A stretch of DNA of 64,000 nucleotides, from NCBI GenBank assembly GCA_012513435.1, contig JAAZCE010000002.1:1-64000 (forward strand). Reading direction: 5' to 3'. The position numbers were made by a program, and so were the translations under genes. Every line of letters starts with the position of its first letter. Positions within the stretch are counted from its first letter, which is position 1. Below, piece after piece: positions 60,858 to 64,000 of this stretch. The stretch comes from Clostridiales bacterium (GTDB lineage Bacteria > Bacillota > Clostridia > Peptostreptococcales > Anaerovoracaceae). The notes under the pieces are model-generated. The model saw only the letters and a program-made list of their open reading frames with translations, was not told the DNA's origin and did no database searches.

Positions 60858-61606
60858 CAGCCAAACCTCCCTGTTATATAATCTTCTGTACGCTTATCCT
60901 TCGGTACCGAAAAAAGCGTTTCCGTATCATTGAATTCAACCATATCCCCAAGCAGGAAGAAGGCTGTCTTATCAGATATCCTGGCTGCCTGCTGCATGTT
61001 ATGTGTGACAATTATTATGGTATACTTTTCCTTAAGCTCAATGGCTAGGTCCTCTATTTTAGAGGTGGAAATAGGGTCAAGGGCCGAAGTCGGCTCATCC
61101 ATAAGGATGACCTCCGGCTCAACGGCCAAGGCTCTCGCTATGCAAAGCCTCTGCTGCTGTCCTCCGGAAAGCCCCAGAGCGCTCTTTTTCAGCCTATCCT
61201 TCACTTCGTCCCATATTGCTACATCCTTTAAGGACTTTTCCACTATTTCATCTAATTTAGCTTTTGAATGAACTCCGTGAGTTCTGGGCCCGTAAGCAAC
61301 ATTGTCATATATGCTCATAGGAAAGGGGTTGGGCTTTTGGAATACCATTCCCACTCTTTTCCTCAGATGGTTGATATCTATGTTGCCGTATATATCCTCT
61401 CCTTCCAATTCAACTTTACCTTTTATACTGCAGCCCTCCACAAGGTCATTCATTCTGTTCAATGTCTTTAACAGTGTGGACTTGCCACAGCCGGAAGGCC
61501 CTATGAATGCTGTTATTTCATTTTGCTGTATTCGCAGGTCTATGCCCTTCAATGCCTTGTAATCCCCATAAAAGAGTTCTAGATTTTCTATTGTGTATTT
61601 ATCCAT
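60857..61606 (-). CDS. pstB: Phosphate ABC transporter ATP-binding protein PstB
   Basis: 249 residues: Walker [13 protein letters not shown]-loop [19 protein letters not shown], signature LSGGQQQR, Walker [16 protein letters not shown] and the H-loop histidine in THNMQQA. It energises PstAC. Confidence 0.97.
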   Translation of the reverse strand: MDKYTIENLELFYGDYKALKGIDLRIQQNEITAFIGPSGCGKSTLLKTLNRMNDLVEGCSIKGKVELEGEDIYGNIDINHLRKRVGMVFQKPNPFPMSIYDNVAYGPRTHGVHSKAKLDEIVEKSLKDVAIWDEVKDRLKKSALGLSGGQQQRLCIARALAVEPEVILMDEPTSALDPISTSKIEDLAIELKEKYTIIIVTHNMQQAARISDKTAFFLLGDMVEFNDTETLFSVPKDKRTEDYITGRFG

Positions 61607-61610
61607 TTTC

Positions 61611-62477
61611 TTACCTCGCTGCCAATCTCTTAGCTATAAATCCCGATAATGCGTTGATTCCTATTACCATTACCAGAAGTACTACTGCAGTAGCATAGGC
61701 TTCATTAGTATACAGTCCCTCTGATAACAGCGCATACATATGCACCGATAATGTCCTCGCGGAATCAAACAGACTGTCGGGCACCTGCGCCACCGTACCT
61801 GCTGTAAATATAAGGGCGGCACTTTCGCCTACTATTCTTCCTATGGCTAATATGACTCCTGCAAGTATGCCGGGCACTGCACATGGAAGAATCAGCTTGA
61901 ATACCGTATAGAGCTTGCCTGCCCCAAGTCCGAAGCTACCCTCTCTATAAGCATCCGGCACCGACATGAGCGCTTCCTCGGTGGTTCTAATTATAAGAGG
62001 AAGTATCATGATGGCCAGAGTCACTGCACCTGCCAAAATCGAGTAGCTCCAACCTAAGGTTATAACAAATAATATATATCCAAACAGTCCATACACTATT
62101 GAAGGTATGCCTGATAATGTTTCTGTGGTAGTTCTTATGACCTTAACCATTTTACTGGATTTCTTGGCATATTCCGTTAAATGAATGGCCGAAAATATTC
62201 CAATAGGAACTGCCATAGCCAGAGACAGTATCGTCATGTACAGGGTGCTTATTATGGCAGGCATCATGGACATATTGTCGGTATTGAACTGCCATGCGAA
62301 TAGTTCCGGTTTGATATTTGGAACTCCGTTTATCAGTATATATCCTACAAGTGCCAACAGCACGCCTACAGTTATGACTACCGATAGCATTATTAGAAGG
62401 AACATTGCCAAAGAACCGGGCTTTCTCTTATACATATTCCAGTTCTGACTCAAAGTTTCTTTTCTGCTTCTTTTCAT
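61611..62477 (-). CDS. pstA: Phosphate ABC transporter permease PstA
   Basis: 288 residues with six membrane helices and the permease EAA-type loop ([27 protein letters not shown]). The open frame runs 64 codons further upstream inside pstC, but ATG 62477 overlaps the pstC stop (TGATG) and has GGAGGG upstream, so the long form was rejected. Confidence 0.95.
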   Translation of the reverse strand: MKRSRKETLSQNWNMYKRKPGSLAMFLLIMLSVVITVGVLLALVGYILINGVPNIKPELFAWQFNTDNMSMMPAIISTLYMTILSLAMAVPIGIFSAIHLTEYAKKSSKMVKVIRTTTETLSGIPSIVYGLFGYILFVITLGWSYSILAGAVTLAIMILPLIIRTTEEALMSVPDAYREGSFGLGAGKLYTVFKLILPCAVPGILAGVILAIGRIVGESAALIFTAGTVAQVPDSLFDSARTLSVHMYALLSEGLYTNEAYATAVVLLVMVIGINALSGFIAKRLAAR

Positions 62478-63325
62478 CACTGCGCCCTCCTTTTGAATGC
62501 CATAAACGAGAGATTTATGATGAGTATAAACACGAACAGCACAACTGCTGTGGCTATAAGCGCGTCTCTGTGAAGTCCTGAAGCATATCCCATTTCCAAC
62601 ACTATATTTGCCGTAAGAGTCCTTACTCCCGATGTAATGCTCTCGGGCATTATGGCCTGATTGCCGCATACCATTACTACGGCCATGGTTTCGCCTATTG
62701 CTCTGCCTATACCCAGTATAACGGCTGCGAATATTCCCATTTTAGCCGCAGGCAATACTGTCTTGAATATGCTGCGCTCTTTAGTTGCTCCCAGTGCCAA
62801 CGCACCCTCGTAGTAGTATTCCGGCACGGCCCTTATGTTTGATTCTGCCACACCTATTATAGTCGGCAGTATCATTATCCCAAGAAGCACCGAGGCAGTC
62901 AATAAGCATTTGCCGCTGCCCCCCAGGCTGTTCTGTATCAGAGGCACTATTACCATAAGTCCGAAAAAGCCGTATACTATGGACGGTATGCCTGCCAGCA
63001 GCTCTATGGATGGCTTTAGTACCTTGTATAATCCTTTAGGGCAATAGCGCGCCATGAATACCGCACACAGTATTCCTACAGGAACCCCCACGGCTATAGC
63101 ACCTGCTGTAACGTAGATACTGCCTATAATCATGGGGAATATCCCATAGAGTCCCTGTGATGGCTTCCATGAATGGCCAAGAAGGAAATCGAAGGCACCG
63201 ATTTCCTTGATGGCTGGCACACCACTTGCGAACAAGAACACACATATCAGTATTACTGCTATGACCGAAACACACGCTGTCACTAGGAATACTACTTTCA
63301 TGAAGTTTTCTCTGTACTGTCGCAT
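62477..63325 (-). CDS. pstC: Phosphate ABC transporter permease PstC
   Basis: 282 residues, six membrane helices, with [16 protein letters not shown] and the EAA loop ALALGATKERSIFKTVLPAAKMGI. ATG 63325 has AGGTG six bases upstream; the GTG nine bases earlier is part of that site. Partner of PstA in the membrane channel. Confidence 0.95.
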   Translation of the reverse strand: MRQYRENFMKVVFLVTACVSVIAVILICVFLFASGVPAIKEIGAFDFLLGHSWKPSQGLYGIFPMIIGSIYVTAGAIAVGVPVGILCAVFMARYCPKGLYKVLKPSIELLAGIPSIVYGFFGLMVIVPLIQNSLGGSGKCLLTASVLLGIMILPTIIGVAESNIRAVPEYYYEGALALGATKERSIFKTVLPAAKMGIFAAVILGIGRAIGETMAVVMVCGNQAIMPESITSGVRTLTANIVLEMGYASGLHRDALIATAVVLFVFILIINLSFMAFKRRAQ

Positions 63326-63352
63326 TTTCTGCACCTATTCTGCTTTCCTGTA

Positions 63353-64000
63353 CTAGTTGAGTTCTGACCAGTTAGTAATCTTGCCGATGAATATCTTCAT
63401 GATCTGCTCTGTCGTCAAGTCTTCTACTGAATTGTCATTGTTTACTATTACTGCAATGCCGTCTAAAGCAATTTCCTGACTTTCCAGGCCTTCTGCTGCT
63501 TCTTCATCTTCAAGTGCTCTTGATGCCATACCGATGTCGCACACTCCTTCAATAGTACTCTGAATTCCTGCGCCTGAACCTGTCTGCTGAATCTCAATAG
63601 TAACTCCGCTGTTCAGCTTCTTGTAGTGGTCAGCTAACACTTCCATTACTGGCGACACTGATGTTGAGCCTGCGAGAGTGATTGTTCCGCTAAGACCTCT
63701 TGCTTCATATGCTTCTGCACTGTCATTGGCCATGATGTAGCCCTCTTCCTCGATTACCTTCTGACCGTCTGAACTCATGATATAGTCGATGAAATCCTGC
63801 GGCAGTTCTTCAACCGTTCCGTTGGTTACGATGTTAAAAGGTCTCTGCAGCTTGTAATCGCCTGATTTTACGTTATCCACTGTGGCTTCAGCTCCATCTA
63901 CCTTCAACGCCTTTACGCTGTCATCAAGTGATCCCAAGGAAATATATCCGATTGCCGCATCGTTTCCGGTTACTGACTGAAGAACTACTGATGTGCTATT
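63353..64000 (-). CDS. pstS: Phosphate-binding protein PstS, partial, with unusual domain order
   Basis: The window shows 215 C-terminal codons; the 5' end lies beyond 64000. The first part (GNDAAIGYISLGSLDDSVKAL to VIEEEGYI) is the end of a PstS solute-binding domain. It is followed not by a stop but by a second N-terminal half: TITLAGSTSVSPVMEVLADHY, QQTGSGAGIQSTIEGVCDIGMASR and the closing ITNWSELN, after which the gene ends at a clean stop 28 bases before pstC. So either two domains in tandem with the second cut in half, or a circular permutation of one domain. The lipoprotein signal is outside the window. Confidence 0.85.
   Translation of the reverse strand, partial: NSTSVVLQSVTGNDAAIGYISLGSLDDSVKALKVDGAEATVDNVKSGDYKLQRPFNIVTNGTVEELPQDFIDYIMSSDGQKVIEEEGYIMANDSAEAYEARGLSGTITLAGSTSVSPVMEVLADHYKKLNSGVTIEIQQTGSGAGIQSTIEGVCDIGMASRALEDEEAAEGLESQEIALDGIAVIVNNDNSVEDLTTEQIMKIFIGKITNWSELN

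Overview
The window reads as the chromosome of a spore-forming, anaerobic, amino-acid-fermenting member of the Clostridia. Evidence is the set of sporulation genes (spoVT, spoVB-like, spoIIID), the arginine deiminase pathway, 2-hydroxyacyl-CoA dehydratase activase-type genes, N-acyl-D-amino-acid deacylase, a sigma-54-controlled amino-acid cluster, strong purine-rich ribosome binding sites and a folT gene behind a tetrahydrofolate riboswitch. A family such as the Anaerovoracaceae (Eubacteriales Family XIII) would fit, but that is inference. Most genes are on the minus strand. No tRNA, CRISPR array, insertion sequence or prophage was recognised.

Layout. 1-430: two tandem consensus promoters and a leader pointing out of the left edge, most likely the start of an rRNA operon, next to a traX remnant. 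673-3761: MFS permease, a DUF421/DUF4363 pair, and folT behind a THF riboswitch. 3763-6725: three overlapping genes of the acyl-CoA dehydratase activase family. 6799-12607: rqcP, hup, spoVB-like flippase, mtaD-type deaminase, cls and the divergent spoVT. 12638-26259: one long co-directional run, tig-clpP-clpX-lon-engB-DUF1232-hpt-pduL, ending in a translationally coupled 1,993-residue repeat protein (BspA-type leucine-rich repeats, an InlB B-repeat and 19 MBG-like repeats) with no visible signal peptide or anchor. 26413-31312: a coiled-coil mini-ORF, an rRNA-methylase-like gene, a CYTH protein and the arginine deiminase operon. 31388-35431: a MocR-type regulator lacking the PLP lysine, a THUMP methyltransferase, mreB/mbl and spoIIID. 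35487-42417: a HutD-membrane fusion, YitT protein, orphan DNA methyltransferase, RpiR regulator, D-aminoacylase and a short DUF819 transporter. 42486-47829: dinJ/yafQ, YgiQ, an AbrB-coupled CHAP/SH3 hydrolase, yqeY, rpsU and HIT.

48008-54062 is an accessory amino-acid cluster: an intact saccharopine-dehydrogenase-like gene, a frameshifted relative, an NhaC-type antiporter, a 16-codon relic of the alanine dehydrogenase N-terminus, and a PAS-AAA+ sigma-54 activator. Three -24/-12 promoter matches lie upstream of the three metabolic units, and two 14-bp palindromes 20 bp apart lie beside the activator gene. This is the most coherent regulatory unit of the window and also its most decayed.

54205-64000: a cupin gene, a membrane receptor with two solute-binding domains, a degenerate GGDEF and an intact EAL domain, then the phosphate operon pstS-pstC-pstA-pstB-phoU-phoB-phoR. 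The visible PstS end has an unusual domain order.

Several open reading frames were shortened to starts supported by a ribosome binding site; some use TTG.
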